A stretch of 64,000 nucleotides of DNA from Planoprotostelium fungivorum. Lineage: Eukaryota; Evosea; Variosea; Cavosteliida; Cavosteliaceae. Where the stretch lies: NCBI GenBank assembly GCA_003024175.1, contig MDYQ01000020.1, forward strand, positions 1-64,000, written 5' to 3'. The first letter of the stretch is position 1. Each line of letters starts with the position of its first letter. Both the position numbers and the translations under genes were made by a program. Of this stretch, positions 1-10,418 are shown one piece after another. Under the pieces are notes generated by a model that worked only from the letters and a program-made list of their open reading frames with translations, made no database searches and was not told the DNA's origin.

Positions 1-3000
1 GTCGACTGCTCCTGCCCAGAGTGAGTCCATGAGAAGTAAATCAGACGTTACCTCCTCCAATCGGAGTCAGGAGAAAGCGTCTGAGATGAAGGTGCTTTGG
101 GCCTCATCGGACGTCGAGAGAAAGTCATCTGTGGTTCTGGGTCTGGTGGAGGTGAGGATATTATCTTCCTCAGTTCAGACACTTCGTCCCTTTCTATTCT
201 CTCGTCAGACTTGTTTCTTCTCTCATCTCACCTTGTTCATTTGTTGGAACTGACATCTTCTTGACCCATGGGAGAATTGATCTGTCCTCAACCTTTTGCT
301 CCTTGATGGCTGCAACATTTATCACATGGAAATGGATGTGAGGGTAATACTACTCGAATCTATGAAAATAAAAGAGAGATGAAATACCTCTGTGTGCGAA
401 GTTGAGAAACGATTGAGCGGCGAGACGTCGAGTACGTGGGAGACAAGAGTGAGAAACATCCACCAAGTGTCGTGCAACCCTCAAGCCAAGCACTTTGGAG
501 AGAGGATGATCTGAGAGTGTCAGTGCTACCAAAATAAATGGACTCACCAAACTGGGAGATGTGAAGGATTAGTCTCAGTACTTGTTCTCTGAGCTTTGCA
601 TCGTGTGAGGATAGACATAAATTCACGAATTCGACCGTGTTGGGTGTGTTGCTGACCATTTCGCCCGTATCATCTTAACTCCTTCAGCCATACATCTGTC
701 TTTCCTTGGCTCACCTATTGACGAAAGATTGGCCAATAGTCTAGCTATCTTCATCCTCTCTTCGTCTTCCGTCGCTCGGATACCCATGGCTATGATCATG
801 TCTAACTTATCCTCTAAGACGTAGACTCCTATGTTCTCTGCTACCGTTCATGAAAGGAAACCAAGAGCAACCCACCATTAAGCACAAAATTGCTCATAGT
901 ATCAATAGCCATCCATCGGATTGAATCATCATTCAATAGGGCCGTCAATGTGATAAACTTGCGCAGTCTTCCACTCTTGTACACATCGAATCGTCTTCGA
1001 TCTATTCTTCGTTAGAACGTGTCCTTCTTAAATGATAAAATATAGTCAAGGGCAGTTAGGAGCGTGATTCAATCATAAGATCTCCTCATTCGAATTGAGA
1101 TAAGAACGATAGACACCTAATATAGAGATCCTCCTCAAGTGATGAACCACGGTTCGCATCTTCCTTGGAGGATCTTTGTAACTCATCTTGTCCAAAAGTC
1201 TCTCCATGGAGGGAGTCCTTCTATTTTCCCACCACCTGCTCCTCCATCATTTCTTCTCTTCACTCGACTCCTGCGACCCACCGACTGATGCGAAAGACAA
1301 GATACATGGTGGGTACCAAACCGACCCAGAATACAATGGTCAGTGCATCGAATGAAGAGTCATTGACTCCCATCACTACCACTCCCATCAGCGCTCCCCA
1401 CAGAGGTCCCGCCAAAATTCCACCTCGGATGTGGTTGAATTGGTTCTGATGTCCTGTAGAACGATCAACATTCATCTCGTCGATGTGCGTACCAATGATG
1501 GGCGGCATGAAGAAACGAATACCAGTGTTAAAGAGTAGGAGAGAGAAGAGGATAACTGCATAAAGTGAGCGGACACAATCAGAAGATGATTCAAGAGTGA
1601 ATGGATGAGATGGATGAGATGGATGAGATGGATTACTGATGTGAGGCCATCCAGAAGGAAGGAGTACGGTGATGCTTGCAAGGAGAGCCTTGTATGTGAC
1701 GATGATGGGACCAGAACTGGGTCGACTGAGGAAATCCCAATCCATGGCATTCCTTTGGATGGACCAGAGATAAGACAGAGGCAGGACAAAGAGCATCAAG
1801 CACACGCTCAACACTGCTGCGATATGAGCTCACATTCGAATGCCAAGAGGATTCTGATCGAGATGTTCTCAAACTTCACCGGCAAGGAGCAGGTTGTAAT
1901 TCGACCAACAAGTGAAAGCGGACGGAGAGGACAAGGCACTCCACTGTACTTCCGGTACGTTCTGCTGACATCGAAGCATCTATTTTCCTTCATTCTGTGC
2001 TCAGAGAATGTCTCTCACCTGGAAGTTGAGACAGACGAAAGGGATGAGAAACCAATCGAAGAATAGAGTGCAACCCAACCACTTGATTGTGTCCCTCACT
2101 CGCTCAATACGGGTGACGGGTGATGTTTTGCGGCCCTCCGTCTTGCTTTGCTCGATCGCCCCATTCATTCTCTCCACTTGTTCCTCATCCGTCAACTGGA
2201 CTCAATCAATGGATATCTGTAAGCTCCACTCACAAGTTTGAGTGAACTCTCTTCCTCTATCATTTGCAGCTCTATGTCTCTCTCTTTGAGGATCGTTCTC
2301 TGCTCTCTCTTGTGCTTGGTGTATCTCTTGAGAAGGGAGGGCCAAGTGCTGAAGGCGAAGAAGAGACCAAATGTGGCGTAGAGGACGAGGGAGAGAAAGA
2401 AGAAAACGACAAGAACAGGTCCATCGAGGAAGAGATTAAGCTGGAGATTGTCTGTGACATGAGAGAGAGATTCCTCACATGTTGTGCTGCGTAACAGAAT
2501 GAGTTGATACTCCAGGGGATGGAAGGAGAGAAACAGAGGACCAACGTCTGAATAGCCTCGTAAATCCACCCCAAGATGGCCAGCATTCCATGAATTTTTC
2601 TTGAATGGATCACTTGTGGTCGTGGTCCGACTAAAAACCTGAATTCCATCAGTCCTGTAAATCATTTTCCAATCACCCCATCGTCATTCTTTCCGCGCCA
2701 TTCTCCCCTGACTCTAAACTGATGGAGAATGCTCTATTTGCCAAGATTATAGACAGCGCCCCCAAAAGACCGACGTATAAACACCAGAAAATGCCTTTCC
2801 TTGTCAGTTCGAATTTGCAGGAAATATATTAAAATCACCGAGAGGGATGGGAGCAACGGCGGTGGAATAGTTGATTCCCAATCCATCGTTCATGCGCACA
2901 TCATTGACCAGGGTGACAAAATATCCCGTTCATAATCGTAATAATCCATTTCGGGCGTCGATCGTTGTAGTTCACTGCCATCAGATCATAATTATTACGT

Positions 3001-3089
3001 AAGTTTAGATCTGCCGTTGCGTGTTGCCCACGAAACACATCCGCGTTATGGTGAACCAAAGCTTTCTGGGCTGACATAGAAGCGTACAT
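1..3089 (-). CDS. Multi-pass membrane protein with C-terminal armadillo-like repeats (3' end outside window)
   Basis: Read on the minus strand. A luminal/extracellular region with a first membrane segment (about 2810-2720) leads to a second (about 2400-2350), a charged cytosolic loop with VERMNGAIEQ, and then at least five more hydrophobic segments down to about 1270. A 33-base intron minisatellite near 1600 splits one of them. The frame then appears to continue through an intron near 1220-1265 into helical repeats (1200 to about 320) such as LRKFITLTALLNDDSIRWMA and LRLILHISQF, typical of armadillo/HEAT folds. A proline-rich tail follows and a donor near position 40 sends the gene off the window. 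I do not recognise the membrane part; it could be a receptor or channel. Membrane and armadillo parts may be two genes, because the join rests on one intron whose donor I could not fix. The 5' end (2700-3089) has an unresolved frame change. Confidence 0.5.
1601..1633. repeat. 9-base tandem repeat inside an intron
   Basis: ATGGATGAG is repeated three times with a partial fourth copy. It lies inside an intron of the minus-strand membrane protein gene. Read through, it would encode a Ser-His-Pro repeat in the middle of a membrane segment; splicing it out restores a clean hydrophobic run, which supports the intron. Confidence 0.7.
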
Positions 3090-3380
3090 CGAGATGTTCT
3101 ATATTTATGCACTCATAGAATCGGTTGGATCTGCAAGCGAGAAAGAGGTCAGAATGAATAAGAGAGCGCTCGTTTGCGCGCATCAAATGTCTTGTCGAAT
3201 TACCGAAGACAGCGAAACCTCGAGAGAGATATCGCAGGTAAGTTGTCAAACCTCGCAATACTGCGAGACTTGTCGCCTTTCCATTTTTCAGCAACCCAGA
3301 CAGAGGAAGGCCGGCCCACACCCAGGAAGGCTCGTAGTAAATACAGAGCGACATAGAAATCGAAGAAGAGCGATAGAGAC

Positions 3381-4335
3381 ATGCCAAAGCCTGCCGCCGA
3401 GTGTTCCAAATGTGGGAAACGTTCTACAGTCCATCGTACTGGGCTATGTGAGGTCTGTCGTTCAAACGGACCCGAATACAAGGTAAGACAGAGTGTAACC
3501 ACTCTCGCTGAAAGTTTAAGGCCCGCAAGAGACAGTATGAGATGTCTGACAAAGGAAAGAAGAGAAGGAAGTTGATGCTAGTTGGGGCCACCACGAGAGT
3601 CCAGAATTCCGGCGAAGATATCAAGATGCTGCCCAAGATCTCTACTTCTCCGGACATCACACCACCGGGAACACCTCCCTCCCCATTTGGAGGTCTTCCA
3701 AATTATGGGGTGGCTACTCCCAGCAACAGCATGTCGGTGCTGGTGAGCGTCAAAATAGTTCCAATCCGACGTCTGACCACATCCAGGTTCCCACCAGTCA
3801 GAAAGTGGCCGGTGCTCTATTACACAACAACACGTGGGAGATGACACATGTGGAGAAGGCAAGAGGACACGTGATGGAATTTCTCATCCGAAAGGGCATG
3901 GTCCATCCCACAGCTTCGACACGTCCCTCCTGCGCAGAGTTACAAGGATATCTCAGATCTTTACTCAGTCGATACCCTTGCGACGATCTGGTCGTCGGTA
4001 ACACTATGAGAGAGGTAAGACGAACGCAGTTTATCCTGGAGTCTAACGAGAGGCAGATATTGGATGTCTTTCTCATCTTCATCACAAGGTGCCACCTTCA
4101 AGATCTGGCCTATGTGAGCCAGCAACGAGCTTCCTTCCTCCCCATGCCAGTACACTCGGTACCTATGAACATGCCTACACCCCTCCCTCCCCCCCAGACA
4201 CCAACAGATAGACTCTTCGACCTTGCTTGTCGCTCACTGGAGCTACCCAGAGCTGAGGGACAGACTCACCCTGCATCCACAACAGAAGAAATCGAATTAC
4301 CACGACTGAGAAACCCCATCTCAACGACAGAATAA
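3381..4335 (+). CDS. Zinc-ribbon (GATA-like finger) protein, probable DNA-binding regulator
   Basis: The start MPKPAAECSKCGKR opens directly into a Cys4 motif, C-x2-C-x11-C-x2-C (residues about 8-26), followed by a very basic stretch (ARKRQYEM, KGKKRRK) like the tail of a GATA-type DNA-binding finger. The rest is Pro/Ser-rich with a helical segment (EKARGHVMEFLIRKGMVHP) and a Pro-rich C terminus. Three short introns fit: 3482-3520, 3739-3781 and 4015-4056; the last is 42 bases with no stop, so it may be retained. The stop codon overlaps a polyadenylation signal (GAATAAA). The spacing between the second and third Cys is shorter than in classical GATA factors, so I call it GATA-like only. Target genes cannot be inferred. 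Confidence 0.6.
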
Positions 4336-4574
4336 ATATTGCACATAAGACATTGCTGTATCGTCTCCTCGTGCACAAGCTAATAATAAGACAAATGGCC
4401 AGAGATCTCATATCTATAGATAGACCCATCACCTCTCGTGCGGACAAGTGAAGGCGGGTACACGCGAATATTCGCCAAAAGAGAGGCAGATGTGTTTCTA
4501 CGTCACCCGAAGAAGATTTCTCTCCAAATTTCGACAGATACAAACCAACACAACAACAGCAACAACGCAACAAC

Positions 4575-4906
4575 ATGCCAGGAGGACAACGCGAATTCGA
4601 CCGTCACGAGTCTGGAACAGGAACCAGAGGACTACCTAAGAAGGGTGAGAGGGAGCACACATGAGTGGATCCATGATGATTGATCCTGAGAGGAGACTCT
4701 GATGATTGTGATAGATGGACTGAAAGGCTGGGGCAAAGAAGGAGAGGAGGATCCCGTCAAGACATCGAGAAATGATCCCAATTACGCGGAGGAAGGAGAG
4801 CAGCACATCTCTGCCAACGAGATTGAGGTGGGTGGAGGATCGGTTCTTTACATTGACACGATCGCAGAAGAAGAGCATGGAAGCTCTCGAGAAGCAGAGA
4901 CGCTGA
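4575..4906 (+). CDS. Small Stm1/HABP4 (PAI-RBP1)-family RNA or ribosome-binding protein
   Basis: The N terminus MPGGQREFDRHESGTG matches the family signature in which an (R/K)xFDRxSGTG motif is followed by Gly/Lys-rich sequence. Three exons: 4575 to about 4644, 4713-4830 and about 4872-4906. Joined, they give an acidic and basic mixed protein of about 75 residues ending ALEKQRR. Family members bind ribosomes or mRNA and occur on dormant 80S ribosomes in yeast and animals. This copy is much shorter than Stm1 or HABP4 and carries little beyond the signature, so it may be a minimal version, or upstream exons may be missing. The 5' flank holds a CAACAA-rich leader and the 3' flank an AATAAA near 4937. 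Confidence 0.6.
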
Positions 4907-5098
4907 GGTAGAATGAACTCTTAGAGTCGGGAGGTAATAAATGAGAAAACCAACACCGACCAGTTTGGTTCTTTCAATGACGTGAAGAAGGAGAGTTGAT
5001 CAGTAAAGACGAAAGAGATGAAGGGTGTCGAAGAGAGAAGGAAATCTAAGAAGAGAGAAAGGATGACGATTGATTTTTATGGTTACATTGAGATTCAA

Positions 5099-6198
5099 TT
5101 AGATGTTGTAGTCCATCGATTCAGTCTGGGGGTCATCGGCTCTCTTGAATGTTCTTCCGGTGATGGTCTTCTTCTCTCCTGCCACCTCGTTTCTTGCTCG
5201 GTTCAGAATCTACCCTCATCAGTCTCCTCTCTCTTCTTCTTCTCTCACCTGGAGGAACGTTCTGACTCTGTTTCTCATTCTGGTGTGAATGAAAGCCTTG
5301 GAGCACTTGATGTGGTAGTGGAGGTAGTTACGGAAGGTCTGGATGTTGTCGATCGTCTTCTCCTTCTTGGTTCCACTGACGTGAGGGGCAAAGAGAACTG
5401 CATCGGTCAACGCCTTTCCTCTCTCCAACTCACCAAAAGAGACATAACCCTGAGAGTCTCCTGTCTTGAGGTTCTTGACACCCTTGAGCTCAAGAGGGGG
5501 CTCTTTCTGACTGTAAGTGACCGAAGGTGCGTTGGACATGGTCTTGCGAGCGTCGGCATACTCCTGGAGGAACACTTTGGCAAAGATGATATCATCAACA
5601 TCCTTGAATCCGATGGAGAAGATAACGATGGCTCTGTCACTCTCGGGCTTGATGTAGATGGCCTCGTCGTCACGGTAGTTGATCTCGACAAGTGGACCTC
5701 CACCCTTCTTGGCCTCTACGTCGGCGAATACCTTGTAAAAGGGGGCAGCGAAGGCGTGTCTCTTGAGGAGGGCAATATCGTGAATAACCTTGTCCAAGTC
5801 GGCGGGAGGGGCAGTGAGGTTAATCTGGAGTGTGGCGTTGTATCCACTCTCAGTGGCCACCTTCAGGGGTCCGTAGATCTTCTTCAAAAGGTCGCTGACT
5901 CCTTGGGCCCTATTCCAGTCAGGGCCAATCTATCTCGAGTCGACTCACTCCAACTCCTTCCAGCACTTGATGGAGATGGAAATGTTAATAAGATTTCTGG
6001 TCTCTCCAACGGTTGTAATGTGGAAGACGACTGCATCGAAATCGGCAATGGTCATATCGATGGCGTCAAACTTGGCATCGGCCTCCTTGGCTTCCTTGAA
6101 CCTATCCTTGAGGAGGTCCTCTATAATCTGCTTCCGATAAATCGACTGAATCCTCTTTCATGTAACATTACCTTGTTGTGGTACTCCAATAAGATCAT
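5099..6198 (-). CDS. arpC2: Arp2/3 complex subunit 2 (p34-Arc)
   Basis: Start MILLEYHNK is the conserved ARPC2 N terminus. Four exons join in frame: 6198-6172, 6127-5947, 5909 to about 5249 and 5207-5099. Diagnostic stretches in order: IIEDLL, FDAVVFHIT, KKIYGPLKVATESGYN, YRDDEAIYI, IFSIGFKDVDDI, KEPPLELKG, TFRNYLHYHIKCSKAFIHTR, LNRAR and KTITGRTF. Length is close to the usual 300 residues. ARPC2 forms the core of the seven-subunit complex with ARPC4, contacts the mother filament and supports actin branch nucleation. Its gene is divergent from arpC4, 251 bases between start codons, so shared regulation is likely. A long open frame on the opposite strand is only antisense of these exons. Confidence 0.97.
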
Positions 6199-6449
6199 CT
6201 TCTCTACTCTATGAATCGTCAGAAGAGTCACCACAGTGAGGACACACCTCGCACCACAGCACCCTGAAAATGCCTTGTCAAGGGGAAATGCCTTTTTGAA
6301 TGGTAACAATGTAGACAACTTCTACAATGATTCTGTCACCATCGCATGACCGCAGAATGCTGCGTCTCCCCTGTCGACATTAATGATATCGGGAGACGAG
6401 TCATCATCATCATCCGCAGGTCCATCCACTCTTTCACACAGACACAGCG
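6199..6449. promoter_or_regulatory. Shared intergenic region between divergent arpC2 and arpC4
   Basis: These 251 bases separate the two start codons. They must hold both 5' leaders and both promoters, since no other gene lies between. I see no clear TATA box. Inference: a bidirectional promoter could keep the two subunits at equal levels, useful because ARPC2 and ARPC4 form the structural heterodimer at the core of the complex. Confidence 0.6.
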
Positions 6450-7147
6450 ATGGTGGGTACCTTTTCCATCTGTATGAAACATGTTCACGAATCGGATCGA
6501 GAGAAGAGTAGGAAGGTGTGAATTGACGGGAACATACAGGCACAGACCTTGAAGCCCTATCTGAACGCCGTAAGACAGTCATTGACTGCAGCCCTTTGCC
6601 TTCAAAACTTTGCCTCTCAGCACGTAGAGAGACATAACAAACCCGAAGTCGAGGCTCGGTGAGTCATTCCTGCAACTTATAATTGACTCTTCGTAGCCAA
6701 AGCTCCGAGCTGTTGTTGAATCCCATCACTATCTCTCGTAATGCCAAGGAGAAGGTTCTGATCGAGGGTTCCGTCAACTCTCTCCGTATCAGCATCAAAG
6801 TGAAACAGATTGATGATATAGAGGTCATTCTGTGCAAGCGTTTCATGAGATTCATGTCTCAGAGAGCAGAGAACTTTGTCATTCTCAGAAGGAAACCAGT
6901 CAAGGTCAGTCTCAACCGATCGAAGCGTTCGGCTTCACCTCATCCTTTCGACCTGACTTAACAACAGGACTACGACATCAGCTTTCTGATCACCAACTTC
7001 CACACGGAGAGTATGTTCAAGCACAAGCTGGTGGACTTTATCATCCAGTTTATGGAAGAGGTTGACAAGGAGGTTGCTGAGATCAAGTTGGCCGTCAATG
7101 CCCGTGCTCGTGTTACCGCTCAGGAGTTCCTCAAGCAGTTCATCTGA
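6450..7147 (+). CDS. arpC4: Arp2/3 complex subunit 4 (p20-Arc)
   Basis: The coding sequence matches ARPC4 almost throughout: [95 protein letters not shown] and [15 protein letters not shown]. The best start puts only the ATG in exon 1 (6450-6452), followed by an 87-base intron and then AQTLKPYLN; a start-codon-only first exon explains why no ATG precedes the conserved N terminus. Two more introns lie at about 6660-6699 and 6904-6967. Length is about 169 residues, as expected. The product binds ARPC2 to form the scaffold of the complex. Confidence 0.96.
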
Positions 7148-7347
7148 GCTCCTCCCATGTAATCTAATTCATCCGATAAATCGGTGCATCACTCTTATTG
7201 AGTCTTATACTCGCCTCTACTGTGACTCTTTTGTCTTTACTGTCCACTGTGGTCCTGGACACCATCCGTGGTGTGAATGTGCCCCCTTTTATTCAAGCAC
7301 TACAAAGCGCCCAGCGGTCCCGATGATCATCGATTTTTACCCCGAAG

Positions 7348-8472
7348 ATGAGCATTGAGAAACGTCTCAATCAGGTGAGTTTGTTCCTCGCTGCCTCTTC
7401 ACTGGCTGGTGCTGGTGGAGTGCTAGCTTTTCTTGGGTGGGTTACCTCCTGATCTCCTTGCTCATGTGAGCAGGTACCGTGAGAATCTGAAAATCAAATA
7501 TCTGAAGGCATGTCCAACCAAAACTTTGGAAGAATTAGATCGTGATACAGATCCCTGGACGGAATGGAATCAGACACCAAAACCGGCTCCTTTCTTCATA
7601 AAAACGTGTGAGTATCACAAAAGCATTGTCGATCGCTTGTAATCTCTACATCTCGTTGCATCAGAGATTCAACGGTCGTATAGAAACATTCGACGAGAAG
7701 AAACTGAACGTCTTTACAGATGGGAGAGTATCATCTGAACAACCAATGACAATTCCCTCAGTACGAGACAAAGTTATTGTATATGGTGAGCCATCCTGCG
7801 TTTCTTCCTTATTTTTGAATGCCTCCTAACCCTGACGGATGCATGAACACGCTTGGCGAGGAGTGTAAGATCAGTTGCTCACATTGAACAGATCGACAGA
7901 CCACAGAGGTATCAGCGAATCCACTGAGGAATCTGATGTACAAGGCGGGGGACAGATCAGATCTGGACCACATCCACAAATCGACACCTTATTACGTCTT
8001 TGAGGGAGCGGGGAGGGCTGATATGAGGATGGTGAACGCCAAGCCAGAGTTAGAGACAGTCTCTGTCAAAGAGGAGAGAATCGCCTCACCCCTCATCTCC
8101 TTCTTCCTATCCCCCTTCATCCACTATCCTTAGTGAGTCACAGCACTGAGACAAGACTGAAAGACAACAGTAAGCTGGTGACGACGGAGAGAGTCCTCCC
8201 CATCAACAGACAGATCTTTTTGACAGGGATGATATCCAGAAGGAAGACTGGACAGCTGGAGGTTTTAGAACCGAGGGACTACTATTGGGATCCCAAATTT
8301 CCCTGCATCCTCTCCCCAAAATCAGAGGAAGAGGTGAGATCACACAAGTCACAGTACCTGAAGAGGATAGGTACTGAGAGACATGAGATTCAAGAGAAAC
8401 GAATACCTGGCTGCTGGCTCCGTTCTGACTACAGTTGCCTCTCTGTTGTTTGTCAACATCTTTAGACAATAA
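7348..8472 (+). CDS. GIDE/MUL1-like membrane protein lacking a RING finger
   Basis: MSIEKRLNQ is followed by a membrane segment (FLAASSLAGAGGVLAFLG), a long soluble domain, and near the C terminus a second membrane segment (YLAAGSVLTTVASLLFV) four residues before the stop. The soluble domain resembles the GIDE domain of mitochondrial/peroxisomal ubiquitin ligases MUL1 and SP1: a TTERVLPINRQIFLTGMI stretch (compare EEILPVG-TVVGE), a GQLEVLEPRDYYW stretch and an SPKSEEE stretch before membrane segment 2. In MUL1 a RING finger follows the second membrane segment; here the protein stops instead. Introns are short; those near 7610, 7780-7890, 8070-8150 and 8333-8370 are placed by frame continuity. 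Similarity is modest, so function is not assigned beyond organelle-membrane protein. Confidence 0.5.
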
Positions 8473-8539
8473 ATGAAACGCTGTTCATTATTCTCGTCTA
8501 CAAAAAGCAAGTTTGAGGAACATCAAGCTGCATTCCGAG

Positions 8540-9510
8540 ATGGTGGCACAAGAAGAAGCAGAGTTTCGAATTGATCCCAGGAGACCTGAGAGTGATAGTC
8601 GATGGTTTCATTGTGATCTTAATTGGTGTCAGTCGAACGCTGGGTATATGAGGTCTTTCAAGTAGTGGGGGTAATGGCATCCCCTCAGATGATTTCTTTC
8701 TATACGGAACAATTGCTTTCTGGTCAGACGAATTATCAGGTGATCGATCCCTTGGTGATGATGAGGTTAACTCAGCAAAGGCTGTTCAAGAGGAGGCGAT
8801 CCGATTGACTACAACCAAAGCGGAAACGACCTTATCTTCATCACAAGGAGCCACGGTTTTCAATGAACAACAGACATCTGAAAAAAAGATGAATGCATCA
8901 TCCAATAGCCCAATAACCGAATCTCTTTCGAGTGAATTATTTCCTATTGTTCCGAGTGAGCGCCCGTCCATAACGAGTGAGCGCCCGTCCATAACAAGTG
9001 AGCCTTCAGTCTGCTGTCCGTACATCACGGTGGTGCTCGACATTGAAACTTGAAATAGCAAAAGCAAGTGAGGATGAACGGATCAGAGAATATGTGGAGA
9101 CGCTGTACATCACTTACACTGGGAGGCTTGGCGATCCGGCATCAATGAACTTCCTGTTCAACTCGATCAAGGTGATTCATTGTCAAGATGACAAATTGAA
9201 GAGGACAGGATAAATCGTATTCTCTCATGCAAGCTGACCTCTTTGTGTCCCGCTCTCCTCCCGCTCAGTCTTACCAGAAGGTGTGACTCTACTCTCAATC
9301 GAGTACGAGCCAGACGAATATAAACAGAACATCAGATCAAAGTACAAAAAGAGAAGGAGAACCAAGAGAAGGTGACGACTTATGTCAAGGAACTATTTCG
9401 TGTGTTTTGTAAGAGACGACCCACGCAGAAGGAAGAAGAAGGTTTTGTCAAGGCCATCACATCCAAAGAATGTACATTGCAACAAGTAGAAGGTGAAATG
9501 ATTTTATGAT
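8540..9510 (+). CDS. Unresolved coding region, probable small multi-exon gene
   Basis: Several plus-strand stretches look like exons but I could not join them into one frame. They are: a hydrophobic run LRVIVDGFIVILIGVSRTLG (8588-8650); ASPQMISFYTEQLL (8675-8740); a Ser/Thr-rich segment from about 8780 with a duplicated SERPSIT unit (8954-8995); a helical charged segment EDERIREYVETLYITYTGRL (9070-9175); and a basic C-terminal part rich in Lys and Glu ending near 9508. Codon use and the GTGAT/CAG boundaries suggest real exons. The nearby GIDE-like gene could run into this region by alternative splicing. No family recognised. Confidence 0.3.
8954..8995 (+). repeat. Direct 21-base duplication
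   Basis: GAGTGAGCGCCCGTCCATAAC occurs twice in exact tandem and encodes SERPSIT twice in the frame of the Ser/Thr-rich segment. The length is a multiple of three, so the duplication preserves frame, as expected in coding sequence. Confidence 0.8.
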
Positions 9511-9636
9511 CATTAATGAACGTTGACAGATGAAATACGTTTGATATCACTTTCTCCACCAAAATAAAGATGCACATGTACAGAACTATTGCGATTCATT
9601 TCTGCTGGCTGCTATGATTTATCTTTTCGTTCTCAA

Positions 9637-10202
9637 TCATCTCTCCACCGTTCTGAAATATCCTCTGATACAATTGTTTGTGGGGTGGTTGCCTCTGCAA
9701 ATGGATTTATGATCTATGGATACAACCTCATTCTGGATTTTTCCCAACGCTGAATCCATCTTTCACGCGTGAGATGATGAATGGAGGTCGATTCGCCTCA
9801 CCTTTGATGATCTCTAAAAAATCGTCGGTGTCGTTGGCGAACTTGAAACTGAGGCCAAACCAAGGACCATCAGACATTGCCTTCATCTGCAGAAATCGAG
9901 GTGTATTACGCTGCTGTTCAAAAGCGTCTTGTTCGATCCAAAAGCTGAGTATCGTCTGCATGGTTGGGTTACTGCTTGGCTTCTGTTACAAAATGCACCT
10001 CGTTGGTGTAGTTTGATACGGCTACTAGCCTAGTTCGAGTGGGTCTCTTCTGACTCTGATAAAGAGCCAGTGTTGAGATGCCTCCGTCTGCAGGACTCCA
10101 ATCCGGATCTGGCTTCTTTGTATTCTCCCTCATAACAAATACAGACACTGTAGCCTCATAGACCATGCGGGGCGTGTCCCCTTTGGAGGCTGGCTCGGTC
10201 AT
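9637..10202 (-). CDS. EVH1 (WH1)-domain protein
   Basis: Start MTEPASKGDTPR leads into MVYEATVSVFVM, DWSPADGGISTLALYQ, TRLVAVSNYTNEVHF, then after a 35-base intron FWIEQDAFEQQ, FLQMK and WFGLSFKFANDTDDFLEIIK. The order of strands, the aromatic Trp early in the domain and the final GLxF...DxxDFLxxI helix are those of EVH1 domains as in Ena/VASP, WASP and Homer, which bind proline-rich ligands in actin regulators. A second intron gives a C-terminal tail ending VER. The protein is little more than the single domain, about 150 residues. It lies 3 kb from two Arp2/3 subunit genes. A start 21 bases further upstream (MCVYLSE) is also possible. Confidence 0.65.
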
Positions 10203-10231
10203 CTCGGACAGATACACACACACAGTTATAA

Positions 10232-10241
10232 CTATAAATAG
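10232..10241 (-). promoter_or_regulatory. TATA-like element upstream of the EVH1 gene
   Basis: The palindrome CTATAAATAG lies about 30 bases upstream of the EVH1 start codon, next to a short CA run. This is close for a TATA box unless the 5' leader is nearly absent, so the call is weak. Confidence 0.2.
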
Positions 10242-10418
10242 CTCTATACAACGTTGTTTTTGATTGAATAATGGGCTGTGTGAAGCTCGTAGAAAGTGAG
10301 CACTATGGTGGGCGTGTGACCGAGTTCAGACAGCATCAGATTACTGGTCAGCAAAACGTGGCCAGAGACAAACACAGACATAATTGGCAGAGGAGGTATA
10401 TACGATAGAAATATTTAT

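Noticed and set aside
1605-2066. A 153-residue plus-strand open frame
   Set aside because: Antisense to the membrane-protein exons and driven by the intron minisatellite.
5018-6214. A 398-residue open frame on the plus strand
   Set aside because: It is antisense to ARPC2 exons, has no family resemblance, and arises from codon bias on the other strand.
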